DNA of 64,000 nt from contig NC_088939.1 of the NCBI RefSeq assembly GCF_033473495.1, positions 2,294,001 through 2,358,000 on the forward strand. Reading direction: 5' to 3'. The notes beneath the pieces are model-generated. The model searched no databases. It had not been told where the DNA came from and saw only the letters and a list, made by a program, of their open reading frames with translations. The stretch's first letter is position 1; each line of letters starts with the position of its first letter. The position numbers were made by a program, and so were the translations under genes. This document shows, one piece after another, positions 31,784-43,389 of the stretch. This DNA is from Cercospora beticola. Taxonomy: Eukaryota > Ascomycota > Dothideomycetes > Mycosphaerellales > Mycosphaerellaceae.

Positions 31784-33658
31784 TCAAGCTGCATCCTCCT
31801 TGATGAAGTCCGCGCCTCGTTCCGCGATGGCATATACCAGACTCTGGATATTTGCCCGTGGGATAAGTGGAAACACGCTTGCATCGATCACTCTTAAGCC
31901 CTCGACTCCGTATACTCGAAATTTCTCATCTACAACGCCTCCCTGCTCTCGCGGCAGCATGGCAGCTGTTCCACAAGGATGATATTCACTCTGGAAGCTC
32001 TCACGAACCCAATCCTCCACATTTGCTTCATCGAGCTTGTGATATCCTGGTTGGTAAATCGTTCCGTTTCCTGCCAGTAGATCCGAAAGTGGCGTGGTCT
32101 GGACAACGCTCTGTAGGTGCAACGCAGCAGCAGCAAGGAGCTTGACATCCAGCGGATGAGATAGATATCTGGGGTCAATGGTCGGATACTCCGACGCATT
32201 CGCTGAATTGATGTGAACGCTACCGCGCGAGAACGGATGTTCAAGCACAGCTGTGATTGTCAAAAAGTTGCCTGGGACACTCGATGCGAATAGCTTGCTT
32301 GTGTCATTGACAAACTGAGGAGACATCCCGCCCGGCACCGCAAACTCTTGCATCACAGCTTCGTTGTGGATGTCGTCGCAGAGTATGGACTGCTGAGCAG
32401 TGCTTGGTCTGCATAGCTTGGATTGGCTTGTACTTTCACCAGTGATCGTTGCACTCGAGCAGTACATGTTGACTGTCTGATTTAGGTCTGCTCTATCGTA
32501 GCCGCCGATTTGTTCGAGAGAAAGCAATGCTGACATGGCGCTAGTCGTCGCCAGTGGACCATCGCGTCGGTCGATGAAATTCTGATATGCCTCGTCGAAA
32601 AGGGTTCCGTTTGCGAAGTCGTCTAAGGTAAAGATACCAGGCCGAACTTCGTAACCGAGAGGAACGTACACATGATCTTCCAGGCCCTCGCCGACATTGT
32701 GATTCTCCACGACCTGTGGAATGCCAAACTTTTGCAGCACTTCAGGATCGCCAACTCCGGACAGCTCCAGTAACTGAGGCGAACCAAAGGCACCGGCACT
32801 CAAAATCACTTCTTTCTTCGCAAAGACTTTGTGCGTCGTACCATTGATGTTGTAAATTGCGCCCACTGCACGATGTGTCCCTTCATCTTGGTCAAACAGT
32901 ATACGCTGAACGTGCGCACCAGTCATGGCTTTGAAGTTCTGTCGCTTCGAAGCATCTTGCAAATATGTGGTAGCAGCGTAGCTGCGACTTCTCGACTTCG
33001 GATCCATGTTCAGCATGTTCGTATAACCGCCAAGCGCGAGTCCATTTCGCGGATCGCCATCGACTGCAAGACCCAAGGTCTCGTAGGTCCTTGGCCATGC
33101 TTCGTCGAGTGGGAAGTAGATGTCGGCAAAAGTGGTCAAGATGGGCCCTTCATCTCCGTGCAGGCTTTGGTCGATATACTGAGTACGCAGTGCCTCTTCC
33201 GTCTGCGTTGAAGGTCTGATGAATGTCTCGGATTTGTTGAAGAATGGCTCAAGCACTTCCCAGCTCCAGTTCCTGTTGCCGAGAAGCCCCCAATTGTTGA
33301 TGTCCTGCTGCGAGGCATGCGTCCACCAGAGGAAGTTGATAGCCGAAGAGCCCCCAAGCTGCTTACCGCGTGGATGGGCGATCACATTGTTGTTGACATG
33401 CTCCTGAGGGGTTGTGTGATAGTTCCAGTCATATCTTTCGTCGCTGTAGAGCGAGGTCAAGAGGTTCGGGGCTAGGACGTTCACATCTTGAGACCGGTCC
33501 TCGCCTGCTTCGAGCACGGCCACTGTAGTCTTCGTATCCTCGCTGAGCCGAGCTGCTACTGTCAGGCCTGCGGTGCCTCCGCCGACCACAACATAGTCGT
33601 ATTGATCGCGAGCGAATGCTGTGATGGCAATGCCAAGCAGCAAATGATACGCGACCAT
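31784..33658 (-). CDS. Secreted GMC-family FAD oxidoreductase
   Basis: Intronless, 624 residues from ATG 33658 (MVAYHLLLGIAITAFA, signal peptide); ATG 33664 is two codons upstream. The FAD dinucleotide motif is VVGGGTAGL (Gly26, Gly28, Gly31) with Glu50 in VAVLEAGE. The second signature RGKQLGGSSAINFLWW follows. The active-site His560 lies in EYHPCGTAAML, and the C-terminal FAD segment is DASVFPLIPRANIQSLVYAIAERGADFI. Family members oxidise alcohols (glucose, aryl alcohols, choline and others) with O2, giving H2O2, or act as dehydrogenases. The substrate is not readable; the signal peptide suggests secretion or a vacuolar/ER location. Neighbours are an epoxide hydrolase and an ABM protein. 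Confidence 0.9.
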   Translation of the reverse strand: MVAYHLLLGIAITAFARDQYDYVVVGGGTAGLTVAARLSEDTKTTVAVLEAGEDRSQDVNVLAPNLLTSLYSDERYDWNYHTTPQEHVNNNVIAHPRGKQLGGSSAINFLWWTHASQQDINNWGLLGNRNWSWEVLEPFFNKSETFIRPSTQTEEALRTQYIDQSLHGDEGPILTTFADIYFPLDEAWPRTYETLGLAVDGDPRNGLALGGYTNMLNMDPKSRSRSYAATTYLQDASKRQNFKAMTGAHVQRILFDQDEGTHRAVGAIYNINGTTHKVFAKKEVILSAGAFGSPQLLELSGVGDPEVLQKFGIPQVVENHNVGEGLEDHVYVPLGYEVRPGIFTLDDFANGTLFDEAYQNFIDRRDGPLATTSAMSALLSLEQIGGYDRADLNQTVNMYCSSATITGESTSQSKLCRPSTAQQSILCDDIHNEAVMQEFAVPGGMSPQFVNDTSKLFASSVPGNFLTITAVLEHPFSRGSVHINSANASEYPTIDPRYLSHPLDVKLLAAAALHLQSVVQTTPLSDLLAGNGTIYQPGYHKLDEANVEDWVRESFQSEYHPCGTAAMLPREQGGVVDEKFRVYGVEGLRVIDASVFPLIPRANIQSLVYAIAERGADFIKEDAA

Positions 33659-34198
33659 GATCAATCGGGCGTGCGATTACGGAGAGCGTCCTCGAAGAAT
33701 GTGTATTGCCGCACGAAGGTGCGATACATGCATTATGAAAGACTTACCTCTCTATACGCACAGTCTGCTTCTCAACAATTCCGTCGCGATCTGCTCGGCC
33801 GCAGGTGGACCCCAATGATCTGCAGAGCTCCCCTCGGAATTTGCACGCGACGCTGCAAGAGAAGTGTCCACTCGTAACACGGTGGGCCATTCTTGCAGTT
33901 GGAATGCAACGCCACGATTCCTCGTCAGCTTTTGGTAAGTACATAGTCGGCAGACCGAATGTGGACGCAGCAAGCAGGAGCTTGGTGGTCGACGTTCGGA
34001 TAAATTAGCATGGCAAGAGTGTGCCAGAGAACGGCAAGGACACTTTGGCCAAGTGCCAAAAGTTCACGGGTCCTTGCTGCCATTCAATCTCCACCTATGC
34101 ATTTCCGGCCGAACATGCTTCTTGCCATCGATTAGCATCGTGATTCCTCATCTCCACGGTAATTTTGCAGCTATCACAGCATAGCATAGCATAGCATC
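33659..34198. promoter_or_regulatory. Divergent promoter region, GMC / ABM genes
   Basis: A 540-bp region between divergent start codons. It ends in four copies of AGCAT (34178-34197) directly against the ABM ATG at 34199, so the microsatellite lies in its 5' UTR. Shared regulation of the two genes is possible but not shown. Confidence 0.45.
34178..34197 (+). repeat. AGCAT x4 microsatellite in 5' UTR
   Basis: Four perfect pentanucleotide copies end one base before the start codon at 34199. Copy-number change here would alter leader length without touching the coding frame. Confidence 0.85.
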
Positions 34199-34628
34199 AT
34201 GGAGACCAGCCCAGCAGAGTACCAGCGCGACGACTTTCTCGCCGGCATTCCCCCGCCTCCCGAGGACGAGTTCTGTGTCTTCGGCACAGTGCGTGTCTTC
34301 ATCAGCATGGCGAACTCAAGGACACTGGCCGTGACCTGACGACTCATAGGTCTACGCTCATCCAGAGCATGCAGATGCTCTCGAGGCTGTATACGCAGAG
34401 ACGACACGTGTTGCAGCTTCAGAGCCTGGAATTCTGTACTATTGCCTGGCCAGAGACCAGGACGACCGCAACGTGTTCCACTTCTTCGAGCGCTACACTG
34501 GACGCAAAGCTTTCGAAGAGCACAACAACACGCCGACTGTGAGGAAGCTGCTGGCTGATGGCCTCATCAAAGGCGTAAAAGCAAAGTTCGTCAAAGCTAT
34601 CCAGCCGGCTGAAAGTGGTTCGACTTGA
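34199..34628 (+). CDS. ABM-fold (antibiotic biosynthesis monooxygenase-like) protein
   Basis: Exons are 34199..34288 and 34350..34628 with a 61-nt intron (GTGCGT..CATAG); phase 0, 122 residues. Exon 1 gives METSPAEYQRDD..FCVFGT and exon 2 continues VYAHPEHADALEAVYAETTR. The pattern FCVFGTVYAHPEHADALE, then EPGILYYCLARDQDD, then VFHFFERYTGRKAFEEHN is the standard ABM dimeric beta-barrel signature. No signal peptide. ABM proteins include quinone-forming monooxygenases of polyketide pathways and stress-related enzymes; in fungi many are uncharacterised. It is easy to miss because each exon is short. Confidence 0.85.
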
Positions 34629-37600
34629 AAGCTTGTTGAGATCAGGCCTGCAAGTTATACACTTGCCCCCGGGGCGACAGAACTAGATATGCTAGCAAGC
34701 AACGATCCAGAGTAACGAAGCAAGACGTGAGACCATGAGCCATTCCACCATATTGATGTAAACACCTCCGGCGTCTCGTCGACTTCTTCATGGTGCTGCG
34801 ACTTCGCGCGCCCGCAGATCCTTCCACACTAAACCATTAAAATTCGCATGAGTCAACAGGTGTCTGCACAATCCTTCGGGCATTCATCTGCTGGACTGTG
34901 CTGGACTCCTAGGCGCGGCACTGATCGTGGTCAAGCTATATATCCCGGTCTGCTTGAAAGTCGGCATCGCATACGCTCTCGAGGCTGGAGTTGAGCGAGG
35001 TCTCGTCTTGGACCATCTGCTTGTCATTTTCTTTGCAAGATGGTACCTTTCATCCGAGCAATCGCCTCACGAGTACACTGGGTTGGACGCAGCGCAGCTG
35101 TTTTGCAGAGAAGAATGGGGCTTAGCCGGGAGTGAAGAATGAGCACGAAGTCGCATCACGCTATTGAGTGCTCAAAAACTTGGAACCGGAAGACCCAGCG
35201 ATTCCAGCACTCGGTATCGTCTTTACGCCTTGGAATTGTCATCTGTCTTTGCATCAGAGAGTTCTCCGGCAAGCGCTGAGCAGCGATCACAGCAGGCTGG
35301 TCTGCAAAGAGAAGCCAATGTTGTGTGCGATCTCGCTACCCAGATCATATGAGGAATGGCTGCAGGATCGAAATGGGCATTGCGGATAGCCAATCGACAA
35401 CCAAGAGGAAGAACCTAGCATGGCGCAGCTGTCTCATCTTTCATGTGTGGCATTGCAGCGTGATTGCGACACCATCAAACCCGCTGCTTTCTTGTAACTC
35501 TGGTCAGACTGTGGGCCTTGGGCGTCGAATGACAAAAGCGCGGCCGCTCGGCGCGAAGCCAAAGCGCCCAAGGAGTCGGCCATCAAACGTACGATAGCTG
35601 AGGCTCGTTCATTGTGAGCTTCAGCAGTATGTACTGGCTCTTTCCACGCCCACCACTGAATGCTTTGTGCCCTGTGTCTGACTCTTTATACGGCCTGAGC
35701 CTGTTCTGGCGCTGTTTACTGCAAGCCGCGCGCATTCCTGGGCTGTCCTGGTCGTTGTGCTTCAAGCAAACTCGTTCCTTCGGGAGTCTTCGAGGGTTCG
35801 AGGGCGGCTTGCGGTCGCTATTCGTCGTCTCAGTCGTTGCGTGCACCCTTATCGATCTCGGTCTGGCGATTTGTCGTTTACGGTGTCACTGCCGTTGCAT
35901 TGTTGGCGAGCCGGACGCGTTCGGGCGCAACCTCTTGTTGCAGTCGTATGTCGACCACGACCGACACAAGCAACGGTGTGGCCAAATCTGGTGCCCCGAG
36001 AGCTCTTGCTCACGGGCGAGGAGGGCTCCGTCGATTTGAGAGTCGTCATCGCACCAGGAGTCCACATTCTTCTTCTCCCCGTCACCCTGGTCGAGAAGCT
36101 GGCATCTGCCTCAATCTCGCGATTCGAGCTTGATGATGATGAGCGTGTTGCGGAGCTGCTGCGTGCGTTGGTTGCTGTGAAGCGCTTCGTTCTGGGGAAG
36201 AAATGGCTACAATGGCTATCGGACTCCGTCCCGTTCCTGCATCGCTGCAGTACCTGGCCTGCCATGATCCCTGGATTCCGGCACCCGATAGAGTGTGTCA
36301 AGTCGTCGCCGCCGTTTGATCGTCGCTCTACGTTGTTCTATGACGAAGATGCGGGAGAGATCGATTGAAGGACTCGCGGGCAGGGTCACTGCAAACGTAT
36401 GCTCACCGTTGGGTCGCCTGTTCCGCCTCACTCTAGTAGCGTCTATTTGTTGTCTCCGGACTGTGCAACTTAATGGAGCATCAGACGGCCTGAAGTCATC
36501 AGCGGGCTGGTGGTTGTCACTGCCGATGTCGTTGTTGATCGCTGGTCCTGCTGGAGGCGGTGATAATCATGCAGCGCCGAGCAGTGACATGAAAATTATG
36601 TTCGCCCGGCGCAAAACTATCATCAATGGTTGCCTCCGTTCGTCACAGCACCTGCACGTCACATTGCTGGAGTCACTCGCGGTCAAAAGCCTTGGCGTTC
36701 TATCAACATCGGATACGATTGCATGGACGACCAGCAAAATGTTTCTCAGCACCACAAACACTTCCTGTAGCTGGGCGTAAGGCAGACGCTGAAGCTCTTT
36801 GCCCTCAAAGGTGTTTTTAAGGCGTCTCTGCGCGATGTTGTGACGGCGTAGAAGCGAGTAGGCACTTCATGAAGCAAAAATACAAGCTAATGTCGGCGAC
36901 AAACACCATCTGAGCAAGAATCGAACCTTGCACCACACAACAAAACAGCAAAAAAGTGATTTATCTGACGGATCAGATATTGCTCAGCAGACTCAGCATG
37001 CTGGCATGTCTTTTCGATGTTAGCATGTTCCGTAACTGGGGTGTCTTGCAATTCAGACGCGCCGGAATGAATTGCTCAACCCCGACCAACCAGATAGGAT
37101 GGGCAGTCCTATCTGATTGGTGATAGAAGTCCAACTTTCATCCCTTATAATGCCTAAAATGAGCAGGGCCGAGATTCGGGAGATGGCAATGAGCGGCAAG
37201 TTCGTATGTGTGCTCACAGTGAGCTCGGGATAGATCTCTACAGCACGGCGAACATCTGCGCCCCTTGATGGCACCACCATGCACATTATGAGCAAGCACG
37301 CACAGCAGAAGCAATCACACGCTGGCCAGAATCACCGTAACATCTATCCAAATCTCTGTTGTAAGACTTCTGGGCAGTGCATTTGAGCATGAAGCTTGCC
37401 GCGCGAAGGATGTCCATACCGCGACGGAGAGCTCGCAAGACTGATAGAGATACAACAGAGCTTGGGGATCACTGAGCATCAGAGTCCGTCAACTCCTCGT
37501 CTTTTCCTTGCCATTTACCGCCGTCAACACAACTGGTGCGCCTGACGAAGCCCCCAGAACAAGCGAAAAAGACGCGCGCACACGAATCGCCTCTTGACGG

Positions 37601-39338
37601 CGCAGAGACGACCCACAACCTTCTCCACTAGAAACGCAACCGATCCAAAGCCCTCCTCACCCGTTCCAGATAGCTCTACTTCACGGCATCGTTCAGCGGC
37701 CCCGAAAGAACAACCAGCCGCCGCGATACGAACGCCTCGATCCGTGGGTCACAGCTGCAAAAGAACAACATGGCACCCCGAGCGCTCACAGTTCTGGAAA
37801 AGTTGATGGCAATCGCATGCTACAAGGTTGGTATCGAAGCCAACAAGAAGATATGGCGCCCGCGCTCTCCGACAAGACCGGCGCCGCCGCGCGCTCAGTC
37901 ATGACGATCGAAACATGTTACGCCTGCGCAAGGAGGCAGAAGGACAGGGGCGACGAAAGACATGAATAATGGCTCAACATTAAGGGGGACATCACATGCG
38001 TAGGAATCGGTGCAGGCATATGGATTCCATACGAATTCGGTCACGAACGGCGCGCAGGATACGGAAACATGATTGCAGCAACGCACCTGATAGGCAGAGT
38101 CACTAGCTGGACTGGGGGTGCTGTCTGTCCTGTTCTGCGTCGAGCACACAGACGAGACCAATCTGAATGGCAGCCGATAGCACGGGCTGATACGGGCAGC
38201 TTCATGTGCAGAGACTTGAGCAATACCACCGTATATGGCAGAAGAATGTTTGGTCACCAAACGGGGCCATTGGAAGTTTAGCAGTTGAGCAGACCTCGGA
38301 TACGGTTCAGAAAGACTATTCCAGCAAATTTGGAGAGGCAGTAATGCAATTGTGCACGGAAGGTCACACCGCTACCCATACCAATAAACTAGCCAACATG
38401 TCCGCGACCTGGACAACGTATCCTTCAATGTCTTCACCTGCTGAGTGGAAGCCATGTTGTCCTTGATTTTGTGCCATCCGTCCCCTTTGCGGCCGCAGAA
38501 GCCTCCACTCTTCTTCACGTCTATGCCAGCGTGTTTCCATCCACTGCAATATCCTTTTCCTGTGCCGCTCGATGCCAATCGTCTCCCAGTCTTCAGCAGT
38601 AGGTGCGCCAACCAACCCTTCAGGTTCAGGAAAGTGCTTTGCAGCGGACTATGCTTGAAGTGCGTCGAAACGTGGTGGGCAAAGATCTCGCCCAGCGGAC
38701 GGGCATCACCGGCAATCAAATCGCTACGACGACCGACTAGCGTCGATAGCATTTGTGGCAGCGTCGGCAGCATTCGGGGTAGCGTCGGCGGAGGCGGCGA
38801 AGTTGCTGGTCGGCATGGGTGCAGGACTTGATTCCTTACTGTTACTTGCTTCTCGGCGTATCAGTGAACGAGCACCATGTCCTTCCTGACCTTGCTGCGT
38901 CTCACAAGCAGCGACCGAGAAATCTGGTGGTGATGAGCATTGTTGTCTCGCTAGTGAGAAGCAATATCAGCAAACATGCATGAAGGAAGCAGATGGAAAA
39001 TTGCGTATCATCCGGTACCGTACCGAACACGTCAGTTCGCTGTCTTTGCGTGACGCGGCATGGGCCATGTGAATGCACAAGGGAGAGGACGAAGACGGCA
39101 CAAGCTCAAGCTGAATCGGGCAATCGCTCTCGGGGCATACACACGCGGGATCCGCGGTCAGTCAGGCACAGGCGCGTCTACGGCTCAGCAAAGGGAGAGC
39201 ACGATGTTGAGGGACACACATGTAAACAAGAAGCGACGATGAAATTACAGATGAGTACAGAAGTTGTAGACGTGTGAAGGCCTCCAGGTCACTGTTTGCA
39301 ATCAACAGCGCAGCTGATGGCCCTCCTCTTTCTCTCGA
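34629..39338. other. Gene-poor region, left part
   Basis: 4.7 kb with no recognisable gene apart from one weak plus-strand frame at 35757-36368. Open frames at 34927-35142, 37594-37904 and 38364-38773 lack domains, and several frames are open at once, which points to composition rather than coding. A T-arm-like hairpin near 36917 is not part of a tRNA. Confidence 0.4.
35757..36368 (+). CDS. Weak hypothetical ORF, 203 residues
   Basis: A single frame whose second half is protein-like (LLTGEEGSVDLRVVIAPGVH, then FELDDDERVAELLRALVAV and KRFVLGKKWLQWLSDSV). The first half is Arg-rich and unconvincing, so the true start, if any, may be internal or in an unseen exon. No domain is recognisable. An antisense frame of similar length exists at 35849-36301, but its composition (Ser/Arg/Thr-rich) looks like a shadow. 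Confidence 0.25.
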   Translation: MLQANSFLRESSRVRGRLAVAIRRLSRCVHPYRSRSGDLSFTVSLPLHCWRAGRVRAQPLVAVVCRPRPTQATVWPNLVPRELLLTGEEGSVDLRVVIAPGVHILLLPVTLVEKLASASISRFELDDDERVAELLRALVAVKRFVLGKKWLQWLSDSVPFLHRCSTWPAMIPGFRHPIECVKSSPPFDRRSTLFYDEDAGEID

Positions 39339-39733
39339 TCATGACCCGCCAGGCCACATCGTCGGCTTTGAAAAACTGTAGGTCTCCGCCAGGGGCCCCA
39401 CCTTTACCATGCGATCGCCTGCAGCGACGTCTAGGTAGATAGGCTGTGGGACCCCCGCCGGTGTCACGAGGTCGGTCACTGCCGGTGTCGAACCTCCAGC
39501 TGGCCGGTGAAACGACAGTCTTGGCTGGTCCTTCGTGCCCGTGAGAGCCTGGACGAAGGTCTCGACAGCGACCAGGACAGTGCTGTTGACCGGGTTGGAG
39601 ATGATAAGGTGCTTGCCATCACCATGCCCGACTGATGCTCTGTGAGTGAGGCAAGTTAGCGAAACGACGCGAAGTTGGCGGCAGCGAAGGAAGGAAGCGA
39701 CAGCGAAGGGGAAGTGAGTACTCACAATAACAT
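39339..39733 (-). CDS. Possible small two-exon gene, 102 residues
   Basis: Exon 1 would be only 8 nt (39733..39726, encoding Met-Leu and part of a codon) and exon 2 39639..39339, joined over an 86-nt intron (GTGAGT..CTAAC..CACAG). The product runs MLLASVGHGDGKHLI, SNPVNSTVLVAVETFVQAL, and ends SFSKPTMWPGGS. Support: a TATA box (CTATAAAAT, 39864-39872), a pyrimidine-rich leader, good splice signals and a domain-like exon 2. Against: the tiny first exon, a short upstream ORF ahead of the ATG (MPWALRQEQEQ), and no recognisable family. Confidence 0.35.
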
Positions 39734-39863
39734 CAACAGCCAGGTGCCGTCACTGCTCTTGTTCTTGTCGAAGCGCCCAAGGCATGACGATCTCGGCGCG
39801 CTTTGGCTGGAAGTGCCTGCGGGTGGAGGAAAGGAAAGAGAAAAGTTGAGCGAGAGGAGGGGG

Positions 39864-39872
39864 ATTTTATAG
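39864..39872 (-). promoter_or_regulatory. TATA box ahead of the possible small gene
   Basis: The minus strand reads CTATAAAAT, about 130 nt upstream of the candidate ATG at 39733, followed by a CT-rich leader. Confidence 0.45.
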
Positions 39873-42515
39873 GCACCTGCGCTAGTGCGACCAAGCCTGA
39901 GATCAATGCCGTTCGGCCAATGAAAAATTTGGCTGCATTGATGCGATTCTGGTGCCACAGCTTGCCGAGTGCCGGTAGCACAGTCAGCGTGCCCTGAGCG
40001 GACTGTCGGGGCCAGCAACATCAGTCGGCTTTGGGGAAACGACGTCCTTGCACGATGCTCGCCGTTGCGCGATGTCCTATCTTGTCTGAGCTGATCTACT
40101 AGCCGGGAGCCACTGCAGGACTTCAATGAGCTTGCGTCAGTGATCATGAGTAGTGTTCCAGGAGTGATTCGTGTGGGTCTGTGGTTTACGCTGCCTATAG
40201 TATTTCCACTGAGCTCTTCCCTCGAGAACAAACGCACTGCTCCGGTGGCATCTGTCTCCTGGACCGCTTTGGCATATAAAGCAGGGCTCAGCAGGCCTTC
40301 AATGTTGAACCATGAACATGCATCGTCAATCTTGCGTGCAATTCTGCGATTTTGCTCTCTCGACCCGGGCCTGCGGTCTCTGTGAGAGAGTCATATACAT
40401 GTGTGATCGCAAGGGGCTGAGCACTACTATGTTCCACGATATCTCAATCTAGTCGAGCCATACACGGAAACTATTGGACAAAACGGAGCAGCTTTCAAGG
40501 ACGTATTACAACAACATTTTGCTCCAAGCTTTTCACAGATTGGCGGTCCAGTTCTCTCTTGTCTTAGCTAGAATGTGACATGAGGTATTTGAAAGTCTCT
40601 GTCCAGGTAAACCTCAAGATGTGAAATTTGTCAAATCACTACACTTTCCGTCAATGCCTTTGGAGTCTGCCCAAGGCCTTCGGAAATGGGGTGATCTCTT
40701 GTATATCCAGCTTACATACTGCTAGAGATCTGGCTGACCACGCTTTAAATTGTTCAGTACAGTCCTGTTGTGAAATGCTGCCACAACAGCGCCTGGTAGC
40801 TATTGAACTTGCAGAAGCCACCATTTCCAAATTTCCTCCTCAGATGGACCTTTGCCAGACCGATCGCCAATCTGCGCGATATTCGGAGCAGTCCAGCGAG
40901 CTTTGATGAGTAGATCGAAGTGTCAGTCGTGATGTAGTTCCTCGCTCGGCCCATGTAGTGAGGCAAAAGAGCACAAGAAAACTGAGGACTGAGGACTGAG
41001 GTGTGGTTGCGGCAAAGCCAAGACCCATGGCGGCCACAACCGCATGCTTTGTCTTGACTTCACTCGCCTGTGGCCTCACCCAGCCCTGCGACGAGCTCAC
41101 CACCGCCCCGACGCTCCCTTCACGTTGCAGACATGCTGGAGAAGGTCTCCTCCTCGCCCTTATCCTCCGCCGCGTTAGCATTTGGCCATGATCCGATCAA
41201 GTTCCACCGCCAGCACCCACCGACCCAGCCTGGGCCAGCCATAGCTCCGCCAGCCTTCCACCACCACCGACACGTCTAGCATGCCGCGACTACGCTGCCA
41301 GCATGGTAAGCATCGCCATTACACGGTCTCGGTCCTGCGTGATCCGCTTGTGCGCCATTCTGTCGACGGGTGGCGGGGAGTCGGCAATGGAGCGCACCCT
41401 CCGACCTCGTGTCATGAGGATGTGCGAGAAGGCCTAAAGCTGCACAGCACCCCGGTCGTCTGCGCATATCGGTATAGATGTGAGTTTTCCAGAGTTGCAT
41501 CGTTGCAGGCGATAAGAGAGGGCTCTGAGGATGCCGCAGTTCGGGCAGGCGGCGGCATTTCCTACACAAGCATGGCTTATTACCGGCTCCTTCGCCTTCG
41601 CCTTACGAGACGGTAGTGGTCAAGCAACTCTGTAATGCAAGCTGCAAGAGGTTTGCCTCTGTGCTGTTCCCGTCGTGGTCCCAAAATCTCTGGTAGAAAC
41701 GTACCAGTCGACAATCCCTCCGAGGCCGGGCTGCGGGTAACAACATGGCAAGGCCAGGGCGATGAACAGTAAACGTCAAGGTACCGCCGATCCGCCTTTC
41801 CAGCGACAATGCACTTCCGAGCCAAGTACCAGCGCCATGCTCGGTCTGGACAGCAAAGGCGGGGACATGGCAGATCCGGAAGCCAGTATCCTTGTGTACA
41901 GGATCACTCGACAGGGGAAAGCGAGCAGGATGGTATACCGGCGGCTTGCTCAGGCATCTTGCTCCCCATACACTCTGCTTCTGTCAGCGTATGGCTACCT
42001 CCTCATCAAGCTCTTCTCTCTTCGCACACAGCCGCTTCGGAAGCGATGCCAGCAGAAGCTGAAGACTAAGAGTATCGCTCTCCGTTCTGGATTGTCATTT
42101 TGACATCCTGCCGCTGCTGAAGCGATGCCACCTCAACCTGATGATAGGACGAGGATCGTCCCTTTGTCTTCTTGTTATACTCACAGCACGAGCTGAAGTA
42201 GGAAGGCTGGCCTTGAGCCTCTGCTATGCATTCATGCCGCGCCAGCCGCGATGCCAGCGTCGTGCTGAAGATCTACTGCTGCGTAAGCTCGTCCTTCTCT
42301 TTTTCGATTCACACAAGGTCCGAACTCGCGCGTTGCTGCAGGTCGCAATGAAGCTGGATCTTGCTGTTCATGGCGTTGACGTATGATCCGCCCGTGGTTT
42401 CCGTTTGCTTTTCTTCTCATTTCATTGTGCGACACGACTTGGACAGCAGGTATCGTTTGTGTTCTAGAGGTCGCAAGCCTTTACGGGGAGTGTTAATCTT
42501 GCTTGAAGTGATCTT

Positions 42516-42524
42516 CTATAAAAT
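42516..42524 (+). promoter_or_regulatory. TATA-like element without an evident coding gene
   Basis: CTATAAAAT followed about 60 nt later by GAAAGGTAAGT (a consensus 5' splice site at 42586). Only a four-codon ORF lies between them. It could mark a non-coding transcript; no further support is visible. Confidence 0.25.
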
Positions 42525-43389
42525 CGAGCGAGGAAAAGAAAAAGGGGGGAATGCAGAGAACATAGGGTTTGCTGAGCAAAGAAAGGTAAGTACAAACCCG
42601 CAATTTTGGCAGGACAATGCTGATATCATCATGAGAAGGGGTCAAAGGTCAGGTCTTGATCGGTGCATATGTAGCTTGCTGGCCTGCATGCGGTGTACCA
42701 ATGTCAATCCCAGAATCCTCGACGGTCCTCCATGGCGCTGTCAACCCCACTATTGCTCAAAGGTCGATGGAGAAGACGGGTCATGGTCCGGCGAGCCAGC
42801 TGATCTGGTACCTAGTCGTGAGAACGGTTCATGCAGTAAGATGGCAGATTCTGGTGCAGAAGAAGGGTGCCCTGCTTGATGAAGCTCCGACAAGACCGAC
42901 AATGCAGAGCGGCGATCTTCCTTGGGTAATCGGCTGTGGTGATGGCTGGTGACGGTCCGTTCAGAAAGGTCTGGAAATTCTTGGTCGCACAGCATTGGCT
43001 GTTACTGAGGATTGGGTCGTATAGGCAGTCGAGGCGAGGAGTCTTCTCCTTTTATGGGCTTGAGTTGGGAGTCCACGGCAATCGCGGGAACAGCCCAGAC
43101 GCTGGTACCGGAGCGACTGCTGACAATGCTGGTCACTTCCCAACTTCGGAGCCTGGTAGACTGAGCTGGGGCGAGAATGAGAATGCTGCTTTCCATGGCT
43201 GTTTACAATCGCTGCTCGTGGGCATGATGGAGAACATGACTAGCTTGCCCGAGTTGAGAAGCAATTCGCTTGTCGACTTGCAGCGACGACGACTTCGCCC
43301 GCAGCCGTTGGTGGACGGTGTTCTTCTGGTGGTGGGTCTCGTCACTCAGCGCCGTCACCCAACACCCTTGAGATGACCTCCGATCGACG

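Noticed and set aside
36910..36940. tRNA-like T-arm (GCAAG GTTCGATT CTTGC) on the minus strand
   Set aside because: It resembles a B box, but no matching A box, anticodon arm or acceptor stem lies at the right distance, and the loop is eight bases.
37594..37904. Three overlapping plus-strand open frames
   Set aside because: All three frames are open together and none has a good start, which points to base composition rather than coding.
38364..38773. Two overlapping minus-strand frames with partly protein-like composition
   Set aside because: They overlap in different frames and I could not join them into one model.
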